This document shows, in pieces, positions 42,598-51,102 of a stretch of DNA of 64,000 nt (its first letter is position 1; each line of letters begins with the position of its first letter). A program made the position numbers and the translations under genes. The DNA comes from Streptomyces albiflavescens. Its GTDB lineage: Bacteria; Actinomycetota; Actinomycetes; Streptomycetales; Streptomycetaceae. The DNA is taken from assembly GCF_014645835.1 (NCBI RefSeq), contig NZ_BMMM01000013.1:126010-190009 (forward strand). The letters run 5' to 3'. The notes below the pieces were generated by a model. It had not been told where the DNA came from, made no database searches, and was given only the letters and a program-made list of their open reading frames with translations.

Positions 42598-42685
42598 GTA
42601 GGCTCGTCGAAGACGGCCACGACGTGCGCCGCCGCAGCAACCCGGACCCTCGATGCGGCACACGCGATGCGACGAAGGAGAGCCC

Positions 42686-44575
42686 ATGGGAGCGTACGAG
42701 GATGTCTTCCGTGCCAGTGTCGAAACTCCGGAGCGCTTCTGGCTGACGGCGGCGGAAGCCATCGACTGGGATGTCGCTCCGTCTCGCGCCCTGGATTCCT
42801 CGGGTGCGCCGTTCTACCGCTGGTTTCCCGACGGGCGGCTCAACGTGTGCTTCAACGCGGTCGACCGGCACATCGAAGCCGGCCGGGGCGAGCAGCCCGC
42901 GCTCATCTACGACTCGCCTGTGACCGGCACCCGGCGCACCTACACCTACGCGCAGCTGAGGGACGAGGTGGCGGCCTTCGCCGGAGTGCTCGCGCAGCTT
43001 GGTGTGGGGCGCGGTGACCGGGTGGTGATCTACATGCCGATGGTTCCCGAGGCCGCGGTCGCGATGCTGGCCTGCGCACGGATCGGCGCGGTCCACTCGG
43101 TCGTCTTCGGTGGGTTCGCGCCGCACGAACTCGCGATCCGTATCGACGACGCCGCCCCGAAGGTGGTCGTCTCCGCCTCCTGCGGCATCGAGGGCAAGCG
43201 TGTCATCGCGTACAAGCCGATGCTGGAGCGGGCGATCGAGCTCGCCGTCCACAAGCCGGAAAAGTGTGTGATCCTGCAACGCCCGCAGGCGGTGGCCGAG
43301 TTGGGGCCCGGCGATCTCGACTGGGCCGAGGCGGTCGCTGTGGCGCCACCGGCCGACTGCGTTCCCGTCCCGGCGAATGATCCGCTGTACATCCTCTACA
43401 CGTCCGGAACGACCGGGAAACCCAAGGGCGTTGTGCGGGACTGCGGCGGCTACGCGGTGGCCCTGCACTGGTCGATGGGAGCCGTCTACGACGTGGGCCC
43501 GGGCGAGACGATGTTCACCGGTTCCGATGTCGGCTGGGTCGTCGGGCATTCGTACATCGTCTACGGGCCGCTGCTGGTCGGCGCGACGACGGTCCTGTAC
43601 GAGGGCAAGCCGGTCGGCACCCCGGACGCGGGCCAGTTCTGGCGCGTCGCCGACGAGTACCAGGTCAAGACCATTTTCACGGCACCCACGGCCTTCCGCG
43701 CCATCCGCAAAGAAGACCCGAAGGGGTCGCTCACCGCGGACTACGACCTCTCCCGGCTGCGCTACCTCTTCCTCGCCGGTGAGCGCCTCGACCCCGAGAC
43801 GTATCACTGGGCGAGCGCGCTCCTGAACATCCCGGTGATCGACCACTGGTGGCAGACCGAGACCGGCTGGCCCATCGTCGCCAACCCGGTCGGTATCGAA
43901 GCCGCTCCCGTCAAACCCGGCTCCCCGACCCGTCCGCTGCCCGGCTGGGACGTCCGCGTCCTTGACCCCTCGGGCGAGCCGGTGCCCGCGGGCGTCGACG
44001 GCGCCATCGTCGTGAAGCTCCCCCTGCCGCCCGGTTCGCTCCCCACGCTCTGGAACGACGACGACCGCTACGTCGCCTCCTATCTCTCCGCCTACGACGG
44101 CTACTACCTCACCGGCGACGGCGGCCATATCGACGAAGAGGGCTACGTCTTCGTCATGGGCCGCACCGACGACGTCATCAACGTCGCCGGACACCGCCTG
44201 TCCACCGGCAGCATGGAAGAGGCCCTGGCCGCCCATCCCGACGTCGCCGAATGCGCCGTCATCGGCGTGGCGGACGCGCTGAAGGGACAGGTGCCGCGGG
44301 GCTTCGTCGTCCTGAAGGCGGGCACCGGCCGCGAACCGCACGAGGTCGAGGCCGAACTCGTCCAACTCGTACGTGAGCGCATCGGCGCTGTCGCCTCACT
44401 GAAGGACGTCGCGGTCGTGGCCGCCCTGCCCAAGACACGCTCGGGAAAGATCCTGCGCAAGACGATGCGCGGCATCGCCGACGGCCACGACGAACCCATC
44501 CCCTCCACAGTGGACGACCCCAGCGTCATCGAGACCCTGCGCCCCGTTCTCCGCCGCGCGGGCCACACCCGTTGA
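42686..44575 (+). CDS. prpE: Propionyl-CoA synthetase-type acyl-CoA ligase (PrpE family)
   Basis: A 629-residue AMP-forming ligase that activates a short-chain acid (probably propionate) with ATP and CoA. The N-terminal ACAS_N segment is ERFWLTAAEAIDWDVAPSRA; the phosphate loop is YTSGTTGKPKGVV. FTGSDVGWVVGHSYIVYGPLL is typical of PrpE rather than acetyl-CoA synthetase. The C-terminal hinge and catalytic Lys region are GRTDDVINVAGHRLSTGSME and TRSGKILRKTMRGIADG (Lys is also the usual acetylation site). ATG at 42686 follows GAAGGAG. It stands alone, not near other propionate genes. Confidence 0.87.
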   Translation: MGAYEDVFRASVETPERFWLTAAEAIDWDVAPSRALDSSGAPFYRWFPDGRLNVCFNAVDRHIEAGRGEQPALIYDSPVTGTRRTYTYAQLRDEVAAFAGVLAQLGVGRGDRVVIYMPMVPEAAVAMLACARIGAVHSVVFGGFAPHELAIRIDDAAPKVVVSASCGIEGKRVIAYKPMLERAIELAVHKPEKCVILQRPQAVAELGPGDLDWAEAVAVAPPADCVPVPANDPLYILYTSGTTGKPKGVVRDCGGYAVALHWSMGAVYDVGPGETMFTGSDVGWVVGHSYIVYGPLLVGATTVLYEGKPVGTPDAGQFWRVADEYQVKTIFTAPTAFRAIRKEDPKGSLTADYDLSRLRYLFLAGERLDPETYHWASALLNIPVIDHWWQTETGWPIVANPVGIEAAPVKPGSPTRPLPGWDVRVLDPSGEPVPAGVDGAIVVKLPLPPGSLPTLWNDDDRYVASYLSAYDGYYLTGDGGHIDEEGYVFVMGRTDDVINVAGHRLSTGSMEEALAAHPDVAECAVIGVADALKGQVPRGFVVLKAGTGREPHEVEAELVQLVRERIGAVASLKDVAVVAALPKTRSGKILRKTMRGIADGHDEPIPSTVDDPSVIETLRPVLRRAGHTR

Positions 44576-44695
44576 AGGCAGCCTGAGCCGTTACGGGGAG
44601 GGCGGCCTCGCCAGGACGTCCGGCTGTGTCGAGCTGCGGCGTGTCATGTGCGGCTCGCGCGGCAACCTCGCCTGTGACATCAGTCGATTCTTAGA

Positions 44696-44755
44696 GCAAC
44701 CAATGGTTGCGCATGCTGGGGGAGTGCCCTAAAGTCATGTGCAACCAAAGGTTGC
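44696..44755 (+). promoter_or_regulatory. Twin palindromic operators upstream of the SRPBCC/ArsR operon
   Basis: GCAACCAATGGTTGC at 44696-44710 and GCAACCAAAGGTTGC at 44741-44755 are 15-bp palindromes (7-bp and 6-bp arms) 45 bp apart centre to centre. They lie 20-65 bp upstream of the first gene of an operon that encodes an ArsR-type repressor, so they are very probably its autoregulatory operators. Confidence 0.8.
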
Positions 44756-44774
44756 GAGAGGATGGAGGGGCGGG

Positions 44775-45239
44775 ATGGAGTACGGCAGCATCGAGCGGGA
44801 GATCCACGTCGAAGCCGCGCCCGAGGTGGTCTACGAGGTCATCAGCACGCCCGAGCACCTGCGGGAGTGGTGGCCGGACGAGGCGGAACTGCAGCCGGTG
44901 CCCGGCGGCACCGGAGTCATCTCGTTCGGCGACAAGTCGACGCGGGAAGCGAAGGTCGTACCCCTCACGGTGGTGGAGGCCGACCCGCCCCGGAGGTTCT
45001 CCTTCCGGTGGGTGTACGACGAGGGTGAGGCCGCGACGCCGGCCAACTCGCTCCTGGTGACCTTCGAGCTGGTCCCCTCGGGTGCGGGCACGCTGCTGCG
45101 GTTCACCGAGTCGGGGTTCCGGGAGAAGGGCTGGGAGGCGGCCGTGCTCGAGGAGCAGTACCGCGACCACGTCACCGGCTGGGACTACTTCCTGCCCCGC
45201 CTCGTCACGTATGTCGCTCGGCTGGTGTCGACGCGATGA
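44775..45239 (+). CDS. SRPBCC (AHSA1-type) protein
   Basis: A 154-residue START-like protein with a hydrophobic ligand cavity. SIEREIHVEAAPEVVYEVIS, then LREWWPDEAELQPVPGG, is the AHSA1 start; PRRFSFRWVYDEGE and GTLLRFTESGFREKGWE, ending with HVTGWDYFLPRLVTYV, complete the fold. Such proteins are routinely encoded with an ArsR repressor. ATG at 44775 follows GAGGGGCGG. Its stop overlaps the ArsR start (ATGA). Ligand unknown. Confidence 0.87.
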   Translation: MEYGSIEREIHVEAAPEVVYEVISTPEHLREWWPDEAELQPVPGGTGVISFGDKSTREAKVVPLTVVEADPPRRFSFRWVYDEGEAATPANSLLVTFELVPSGAGTLLRFTESGFREKGWEAAVLEEQYRDHVTGWDYFLPRLVTYVARLVSTR

Positions 45240-45574
45240 ACGTCACCGTCGACGACGAGCTCTGGTCGGCGGTGGGGGACCCCATCCGGCGGCGGATGCT
45301 CGACCTGCTGTTGACCGGTGGCGCCGGGACCGCGACCACGCTGAGTGAGCAGCTGCCGGTCACGCGGCAGGCGGTCGCCAAACACCTTGGCGTGCTCGAC
45401 CGGGTCGGGCTCGTCCACGTCACGCCGTCCGGACGCGAGCGCCTCTACCAGGTGGACGAGGCCCAACTCGCCCGCGCGGTCGCGCAGCTGTCGTCGGTCG
45501 GAGCCACCTGGGACGCCCGGCTGCGTCGCATCAAGCAGATCGCCGAGGCAATCCAGCGCAGCCAGGAGGGCTGA
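45236..45574 (+). CDS. ArsR-family repressor
   Basis: A 112-residue winged-helix regulator: ELWSAVGDPIRRRMLDLLLT, TATTLSEQLPVTRQAVAKHL (recognition helix), VGLVHVTPSGRERLYQVD (wing). No Cys is present, so it is not a classical metal sensor. Translationally coupled to the SRPBCC gene, and two palindromes upstream of the operon are its likely operators. The third gene, 45664-46104, follows 89 bp later. Confidence 0.92.
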   Translation: MNVTVDDELWSAVGDPIRRRMLDLLLTGGAGTATTLSEQLPVTRQAVAKHLGVLDRVGLVHVTPSGRERLYQVDEAQLARAVAQLSSVGATWDARLRRIKQIAEAIQRSQEG

Positions 45575-45663
45575 CCCCCTTACGGACGAACGTCGCCACA
45601 TCCGAGGCGGCGCTGATGCACCGCGCCCGCATGCGGGCGCCTGCACGAGAAAGAGGTATCGAG

Positions 45664-46104
45664 ATGGTGGACATCCTGCACAGGATCGGAGTCACGTCGT
45701 CCCCCGACGCTGTCTACGCGGCCTTGACCACGGTCGATGGGCTGGCGAACTGGTGGACGGAGGACACGGACGGTGACGGCAATGTCGGGGGAGTGCTCCG
45801 GCTCTGCTTCGAGCCCGGCGGGTTCGACATGAAGGTCCTGGAGGCTCAGCCGGCCGAGCGCGTGGTCTGGGAGGTCGTCGACGGCCCCGAGGAGTGGATC
45901 GGCACGCAGGTTCGCTTCGAGCTCAAGCAGGAGGACGGCTTCACGATCGTGTTGTTCCGGCACGAAGGCTGGAAGGAGCCCGTGGAGTTCATGTACCACT
46001 GCAGCACCAAGTGGGCGACCTTCCTGTTGAGCCTCAAGAAGCTGGTCGAAACGGGCAAGGGCGAGCCCGCGCCGCACGACGTCAAGATCAGCAACTGGCA
46101 CTAG
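45664..46104 (+). CDS. SRPBCC (AHSA1-type) protein, second copy
   Basis: A 146-residue paralogue of the previous SRPBCC protein: DILHRIGVTSSPDAVYAALT, then LANWWTEDTDGDGNVGGVL, CFEPGGFDMKVLEAQPAERV, and STKWATFLLSLKKLVETGKG near the C-terminus. ATG at 45664; the ribosome site GAAAGAGG is about ten bases upstream. Probably part of the same ArsR-controlled transcript. The stop is TAG at 46102. Confidence 0.85.
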   Translation: MVDILHRIGVTSSPDAVYAALTTVDGLANWWTEDTDGDGNVGGVLRLCFEPGGFDMKVLEAQPAERVVWEVVDGPEEWIGTQVRFELKQEDGFTIVLFRHEGWKEPVEFMYHCSTKWATFLLSLKKLVETGKGEPAPHDVKISNWH

Positions 46105-46203
46105 ACGCCGATCCTCAGCGAGCAGGCGCTGGCCGAGTCGGTCGCCAACCCCGCGCTGAAGCCGTTGAAGTGTCACGCGCCTGAGGCTCGTTGACGGCTT
46201 ACT

Positions 46204-46251
46204 GCGACGGTGCGGCGGTGCGGCGATGCGGCGGTGCGGCGGTGCGGCGGG
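46204..46251 (+). repeat. Octanucleotide tandem repeat, six units
   Basis: Six 8-bp units of the type GCGGCGGT (with variants GCGACGGT, GCGGCGAT and GCGGCGGG) occupy 46204-46251, just after the SRPBCC gene. The unit resembles the GTGCGGAG units at 23177-23208. The surrounding gap (46105-46420) has no gene. Confidence 0.8.
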
Positions 46252-46420
46252 TGCAGGCCAGTCGTACGTCTGGGTGAGCTGGTTGACCAGCGCTCCGCGC
46301 GAGGCGGAAGTGCCGTCATGGGCACCTGCTCCTGCCAGGAGTTTCCGGGTGAGTACGCGGGGTCTGGCTCTGAGTAGCGGTACTCATGCCCGGTCCGCTG
46401 CTCACGCCCACACTGCGAAC

Positions 46421-47125
46421 ATGAGCCGACTTTCCAGGGAAACCTTTCGAATCGGTCGCATACGGCGACCCTCCCATGTCCGGCGTGGCGCGGCGCTGGC
46501 GGCGTTGTGCGCGCTAGCCCTCGCCGCCTGCGGCACAGAACGAGCGGGCGACAGGAGCCCGAAGGCGGGACTCGACGACCGGGTCGAGGCCGGCTCGCCC
46601 GCACCCTCCCCGGCCGATTCCGAGGGCGCCGAGTTCCTCCCGTTCATGGAACTTCTCGTATCCCTCGCCGAGCCGTGTGTGAAGGACGTCCCGGCCCCGG
46701 AGCTGCCGGACGAGCCGGATCCGGCGGAGCCGCCCACCGAACCCGTGCCCGAGTTGTCCGTCCCCGACGAGCCGCCACCCACAAGTGAACCCCGGGACCC
46801 TGAGGCCGCCAAGAAGGAGGTGGAACTGAGCTCCGTGGAGAAGTGCGAGGCCGGTATCCACGCCCGTCGCATCACGAAGGCCCTCAAGGGCACGCCCGAT
46901 CCGACGCCGCGGCAGGTCAGGGAGGTCCTGCGCGGCCTCGGCTACATCGACGAGCGGATCCACGGCCCGCAACGCTCCGATGAGAGCGTGGAGTTCACCC
47001 TCGACCTGCGGGTGATGGGCGGCCAGCTGTGTCTGTCCGGCAGCGCCAAAGGCACGCGGTCCGTGATCGAGCCGTACGGCGCTTCTCCTGAGGTCGGCTG
47101 CCTGGATGTGCAGCGTCACCGCTGA
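46421..47125 (+). CDS. Putative lipoprotein
   Basis: A 234-residue exported protein. An Arg-rich start (RETFRIGRIRRPSHVRRG), a hydrophobic helix and a lipobox (LALAAC) point to membrane anchoring through the Cys near residue 37. A Pro/Glu-rich linker (ELPDEPDPAEPPTEPVPELS) leads to a C-terminal domain with RRITKALKGTPDPTPRQVRE and LRGLGYIDERIHGP, then EFTLDLRVMGGQLCLSG and a late Cys, possibly disulphide-bonded. No family recognised. ATG at 46421 lacks a strong ribosome site. Confidence 0.7.
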   Translation: MSRLSRETFRIGRIRRPSHVRRGAALAALCALALAACGTERAGDRSPKAGLDDRVEAGSPAPSPADSEGAEFLPFMELLVSLAEPCVKDVPAPELPDEPDPAEPPTEPVPELSVPDEPPPTSEPRDPEAAKKEVELSSVEKCEAGIHARRITKALKGTPDPTPRQVREVLRGLGYIDERIHGPQRSDESVEFTLDLRVMGGQLCLSGSAKGTRSVIEPYGASPEVGCLDVQRHR

Positions 47126-47251
47126 ACAGAGGCAGACAGGCCGAGCCGTCCCTGACACGGCCGTCACCCTCTTCGAGCGGACCACGACGATCAGCCGGGT
47201 GTCAGCGTCAATGACCAACCGCCGTCAAGGAGCCCACCGGGCGAGTCGCCG

Positions 47252-48196
47252 TCATTGGAAGCCCTGCAAGCGATGGGGGTCGCACTCGAGCATGGCGCGG
47301 TCCCACCGTCCGCGTTCGGCTGCCGCCTCGTAGGTGGTCTGAAGGAACGCGATGAGCGTGGCATCCGGGTCACCGGCGGTGCGAACGACCTCGTACGGCA
47401 GGAGGAACTGGCCGTTTTCCCTGCTGTAGAAGGCATCAGCCGGAGTGACAGGGTATTCGGCGAAGCCATCGGGCTCCGGGTAGGCATAGGCGTAGAAGGC
47501 TCCTTCCTCGCCGCCGCCGGGCCAGAAGCCGCAACTGCTCAGCTCGCGGGAATAGCCTTCCACCATCACCCAGTCACCGCAGTTGGGTGCGCCGCCAGGA
47601 TGCTGTGGGGCGGGGCGGCCGGAGAACCTCGTGCATGCCAGGTCCATGGCTCCCCAGAAGTAGTGCACCGGGCTTACCTTGCCGGTGAAGCGTGAGCGGA
47701 AAACGCTCATGACGCGATGGGCTTGCAGCAGTTGATGCCAGAAGAGGCGGGCCGCGGTGGCGTCGTAGGAGGCGTGGCGCTGATCCTCGGCGAACGGGAT
47801 CGCCGGTTCCACTTCGTTCGGGTGGGCCTGGATCCGCGCCTCGATTCCCACCTCGTCCAGGGCGCGCATCGTCTCGACGTAGAACTGGGCCACTGGCTTG
47901 GGCTCCAGGGCCACTCTGCGGACGGCACCGTCGCTGGTACGGATGCACAGCTGGTGGTCGACGAAGTCGAACTCGATATCGAAGGTTCCGGACCCGTACG
48001 GGATGGCGGAAGTGGTCAGCCCGCGTGGACTGACGTACAGCGTGACCTGCCACCAGTGGTTTATCAGCGGTGCGTGCGCCAGGCGCACTTTGCCGACGAT
48101 CTGGGTCCACATGTGCAGGGTGTCTCTTGTGTCGGCCCAGTCGGCCACCCGTAGCTGTGGCCAGGCTTCGTGCCTGTGCGTTGTCTGCTGTGTCAC
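47252..48196 (-). CDS. DUF5996 family protein
   Basis: A 314-residue cytoplasmic protein of unknown function, widespread in bacteria. Family signatures are WPQLRVADWADTRDTLHMWT, VRLAHAPLINHWWQVTLYVS, RGLTTSAIPYGSGTFDIEFD, RLFWHQLLQAHRVMSVFRSR, and PVHYFWGAMDLACTRFSGR with APQHPGG. The many His, Trp and Asp residues suggest metal or ligand binding, which is unproven. GTG at 48196 has GGAAGG upstream; homologous sequence starts right there. Confidence 0.85.
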   Translation of the reverse strand: MTQQTTHRHEAWPQLRVADWADTRDTLHMWTQIVGKVRLAHAPLINHWWQVTLYVSPRGLTTSAIPYGSGTFDIEFDFVDHQLCIRTSDGAVRRVALEPKPVAQFYVETMRALDEVGIEARIQAHPNEVEPAIPFAEDQRHASYDATAARLFWHQLLQAHRVMSVFRSRFTGKVSPVHYFWGAMDLACTRFSGRPAPQHPGGAPNCGDWVMVEGYSRELSSCGFWPGGGEEGAFYAYAYPEPDGFAEYPVTPADAFYSRENGQFLLPYEVVRTAGDPDATLIAFLQTTYEAAAERGRWDRAMLECDPHRLQGFQ

Positions 48197-48571
48197 CGTT
48201 GTGCCTTCCGGATCGGCGTCATCGGTGTTCGGGACGGAGGCAGACTCGGCCGGTGGGAAGGGCCGATCGGCTGCACAAGCTCCCGGGGGCACACGCTCCT
48301 GGCCGCTGCCGGGGACGGATTCCCTTCTAAGCAGGCTCACCTCCACGCGCCGCATGGGCAACTCGAACGGCTGCACGGCCACCGGCGCAGTCGGGCACCG
48401 GCGAGACGCACTCCTGACCTGGGTAAACGGCGACCATGCGTGCCACGCCGGCCGCATATTCCATGATCAAGCTGCTTATTCCCGGACCAAGCGGGAACCC
48501 TGGCTGAGCCGGTCCGGGCACGAGAGGTGGGCCCGGCGCGCGGCCTGGCTCTGCACCCGCACGAGAGGGTT
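48197..48571. other. Intergenic region, no gene seen
   Basis: 375 bp between the divergent DUF5996 and VOC genes. Bases 48440-48490 are relatively AT-rich (around GCATATTCCATGATCAAGCT) and could hold the VOC promoter. Nothing else stands out. Confidence 0.4.
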
Positions 48572-49042
48572 ATGACGATGACGACTCCTGGTGATCTGCC
48601 CGCACCTGACCAAGGGCTTGTTCTCACCCACTTCCTGACCGTGCGCGACGTGGCGAGATCGAGTCGCTTCTACGCAGAGATCCTCGGCGGTGAGGTCGTG
48701 CTGAAGGAGAACCCGGCCATCGTGAAAGTGGCCAACAGCTGGATCATCATGAACCCAGGAGGCGGACCCACCCCGGACAAGCCCGGCGTGACCCTGGCAC
48801 CGCCGGAGAGCAGCGACACCGTTTCCAGCTTCCTGAACGTCCGTGTCGCCGACATCGGCGCCTTCTACGCCGACGCCGTGGCCAAGGGCGCGGAGTTCCT
48901 CACGGAGCCTCTCGACCGGAAGGCCGAGCTGCGCTGCTACATGCGTGACCCCGACGGCTACCTCATCGAGGTCGGCCAGGCCACCGGCATGCGCCACGGC
49001 GTGTTCGCCGACCCACCCGCCGGATCGCAACCTGCGGTGTGA
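48572..49042 (+). CDS. VOC (glyoxalase/bleomycin-resistance fold) protein
   Basis: A 156-residue vicinal-oxygen-chelate protein with two beta-alpha-beta-beta-beta modules: GLVLTHFLTVRDVARSSRFY and YAEILGGEVVLKEN, then VSSFLNVRVADIGAFYADAV and MRDPDGYLIEVGQATG with a metal-ligand Glu. The His of LTHF and the Glu of IEVGQ are the usual metal ligands. Could be a dioxygenase, lyase or drug-binding protein. ATG at 48572 follows GAGAGGG. Convergent with the 2-methylisoborneol operon. Confidence 0.87.
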   Translation: MTMTTPGDLPAPDQGLVLTHFLTVRDVARSSRFYAEILGGEVVLKENPAIVKVANSWIIMNPGGGPTPDKPGVTLAPPESSDTVSSFLNVRVADIGAFYADAVAKGAEFLTEPLDRKAELRCYMRDPDGYLIEVGQATGMRHGVFADPPAGSQPAV

Positions 49043-49068
49043 CCCGCCGGCCCCGGCGTGCAGTGGAG

Positions 49069-49974
49069 TCAGACGCGGTCGGCTGCGATCAGCAAGTACT
49101 GGAAGCTGCCGTTCCCGTAGGCGGTCAGGAAGGTGTCCTCGATGCCTGTGACCAGGTGGTCGGCCTGCTTGCGCAACTCCCAGTAAGGGATGGTGTCGGC
49201 GGTCAGGTCCTGTACATGGACGGGGACGAGGCGGTTGCGGGCCAGGGCGCGGAAGTACTCCGACCGTGGGTGGATGTCGCAGATGTAGTGGGCGTTGATG
49301 AGGGACACCTCACGGGAGGCCCGTCCGTAGGTGTTGTTGTAGCAACCGGTGATCGTCACGTAGCGTCCGCCGCGGCGCAACAGCCGGGCGTGTTCGGCGA
49401 ACAGCAGGTCCAGCTCCACGTACATGGTGGACTCGTTGTTCCAGGAAGCCGCGTACGAGCCGGAGGGAAAGCCGGTGTCGAGCATGTCGCGGTGGTGGTA
49501 GCGCACCTTGTCGTCGATGCCACGCCTGCGGGCCTGCTCGCCTGCGAAGTCGGCCTGTTTCCGGGAGATCGTGACGCCGTCGGCGTGGCAGCCGTACCGC
49601 AGATGGGCCACCACGCTGCCGCCGCCGCGTCCGCAGCCCGCGTCGAAGACGCGATCGGCGGGGGAGAGGGGGCCGAGGTGGCGGGCGAGCAGGTCGGCCT
49701 GGGCCTGCTCGAGGCGGTGCAGCTCGGCGGTGATCCGCTCCCGGCGCCGGGTGAGTCTGGAGTCGACATCGTCCGGGCCGGTGTCGTCGTCCTCGTCGAG
49801 CACGGACCAGTCGACGTCTCCGACGCCGTAGTGGTGGTGGTACAGGTCGTCGATCTTTCCGAGTTCGAGGTTGACCGGGTTCTCCTCGGCGTTCCAGTAG
49901 TCCGCGACGCGGTTCTGGTACGTGGACTGGGTCGGCACCGGTGCTGTCGTGGTGCCGCCGTCGATGATGGTCAA
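49069..49974 (-). CDS. Geranyl diphosphate 2-C-methyltransferase
   Basis: A 301-residue SAM enzyme that makes 2-methyl-GPP, the substrate of 2-methylisoborneol synthase. RVADYWNAEENPVNLELGKI and DDLYHHHYGVGDVDWSVL are typical of GPP methyltransferases. VFDAGCGRGGGSVVAHLRYG binds SAM; WNNESTMYVELDLLFAEHAR and GCYNNTYGRASREVSLINAH follow. Its start is TTG at 49974, with GAGGAG six bases upstream and homology beginning there. Third gene of the operon, 54 bp after the cyclase gene. Confidence 0.93.
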   Translation of the reverse strand: MTIIDGGTTTAPVPTQSTYQNRVADYWNAEENPVNLELGKIDDLYHHHYGVGDVDWSVLDEDDDTGPDDVDSRLTRRRERITAELHRLEQAQADLLARHLGPLSPADRVFDAGCGRGGGSVVAHLRYGCHADGVTISRKQADFAGEQARRRGIDDKVRYHHRDMLDTGFPSGSYAASWNNESTMYVELDLLFAEHARLLRRGGRYVTITGCYNNTYGRASREVSLINAHYICDIHPRSEYFRALARNRLVPVHVQDLTADTIPYWELRKQADHLVTGIEDTFLTAYGNGSFQYLLIAADRV

Positions 49975-50028
49975 TGGTGACTCCTCGTGGTGCGGTCGGC
50001 GATGGGCATGTCGATGGGCGCTCGGTGA

Positions 50029-51102
50029 TCACCAGTAGTCGGGCAGGTGGTAGCGGTGGGTGTTGGTGGCATGCCACTCGTGGTTGCCGGCCACCCAGGC
50101 GGCCAGGCCTTCGGCGTAGCGCCCGACCAGCGGTGAGGTGGCGGACAGGGCCGCGGATTCCTCCTCGAACGCCTCCATGATCCGGTTGTGGATCTCGACG
50201 GCCTTCAGAAAGGCGGCTTTCAGCCCGCACCGCTCGTTCGCGGCGATGACCTGGGGCAGGTTGAGATGGTTCGGATCGGCGGCCAGTTCCTTGGCGAAGG
50301 AGTACAGGTCATTGACGAGGGTGGCGGCGTTGCCGGCGAGGGCGGTGATCCGCTGGATCTCGGGCTGTACGCAGACCGCCTCGGGCAGCTCGTAGCCGTC
50401 CACGGCGTCGACGATCGCCAGACAGGGACGGAAGTTGTTGAACTGGCGCATCACCAGGTACTCCCACACCCGCGGCATGTACCGGATGTCGGCCCAGCCG
50501 GCCTCGCCGAGATAGCCCAGATGCAGCCGGGCCAGGTCGTGCACGAGCCGGTCGGTCTGGCTGGGCGTGGCGAGGACGGCGTAGTCCCGTAGCGCGAAGT
50601 GGTACGAGCGCAGCGGCCCGTCGGCCCGCACGCCGTGTTGCCACTCGTTCTCCAGCTCGGGGGTGCCGTGGTACGGATCGAGCGCCGACTGGGCCATGAG
50701 CAGCCGGCCGCCCAGTCCGTGCGGTGATCCGCCCCTGTCCTCGTCCATCTCGCAGTAGCAGTTGTCGACGAGGTGCTCGGCGACCAGCAACTTGCCGGCG
50801 GAGGTAAGGCGTTCGAGGTCGGCGGCGCCCGGATGCGCGAGCACGACGGCTCGCCCGAACTGGGACCTCGAGAAGTCCTCAGTCCACGCGGGCGGGAACA
50901 GATCGAGGCGACGGGCCCAGGACTCCAGCCTGCGGTCGACCTCGGCGGCCTTCGCGGGGTCGGCGGGGACGGCGGGCCGGTGCCGCAGCCCGGGTATGGA
51001 ACCGCCTCGCCGGGCCCGCGCCCTACGGGCCAGGCTCGGCGGGCCGGGCAGCCGCGATCCATAGGACGTCACGGACGAATCGGATGTCGACGGTGCGTTC
51101 AT
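50029..51102 (-). CDS. 2-methylisoborneol synthase (terpene cyclase)
   Basis: A 357-residue class I terpene cyclase converting 2-methyl-GPP into the earthy odorant 2-methylisoborneol. The metal motifs are DNCYCEMDED at 113-122 (relatives usually DDCYCED) and NDLYSFAKE (NSE triad). LVMRQFNNFRPCLAIVDAV and GNHEWHATNTHRYHLPDYW are typical. The first 50 residues are Pro/Arg/Ser-rich and probably disordered; in encapsulin-linked cyclases this part targets the enzyme into the shell, but here it is shorter than in the better-known enzymes (total about 440 residues). Its ATG overlaps the shell gene stop (ATGA). Confidence 0.93.
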   Translation of the reverse strand: MNAPSTSDSSVTSYGSRLPGPPSLARRARARRGGSIPGLRHRPAVPADPAKAAEVDRRLESWARRLDLFPPAWTEDFSRSQFGRAVVLAHPGAADLERLTSAGKLLVAEHLVDNCYCEMDEDRGGSPHGLGGRLLMAQSALDPYHGTPELENEWQHGVRADGPLRSYHFALRDYAVLATPSQTDRLVHDLARLHLGYLGEAGWADIRYMPRVWEYLVMRQFNNFRPCLAIVDAVDGYELPEAVCVQPEIQRITALAGNAATLVNDLYSFAKELAADPNHLNLPQVIAANERCGLKAAFLKAVEIHNRIMEAFEEESAALSATSPLVGRYAEGLAAWVAGNHEWHATNTHRYHLPDYW

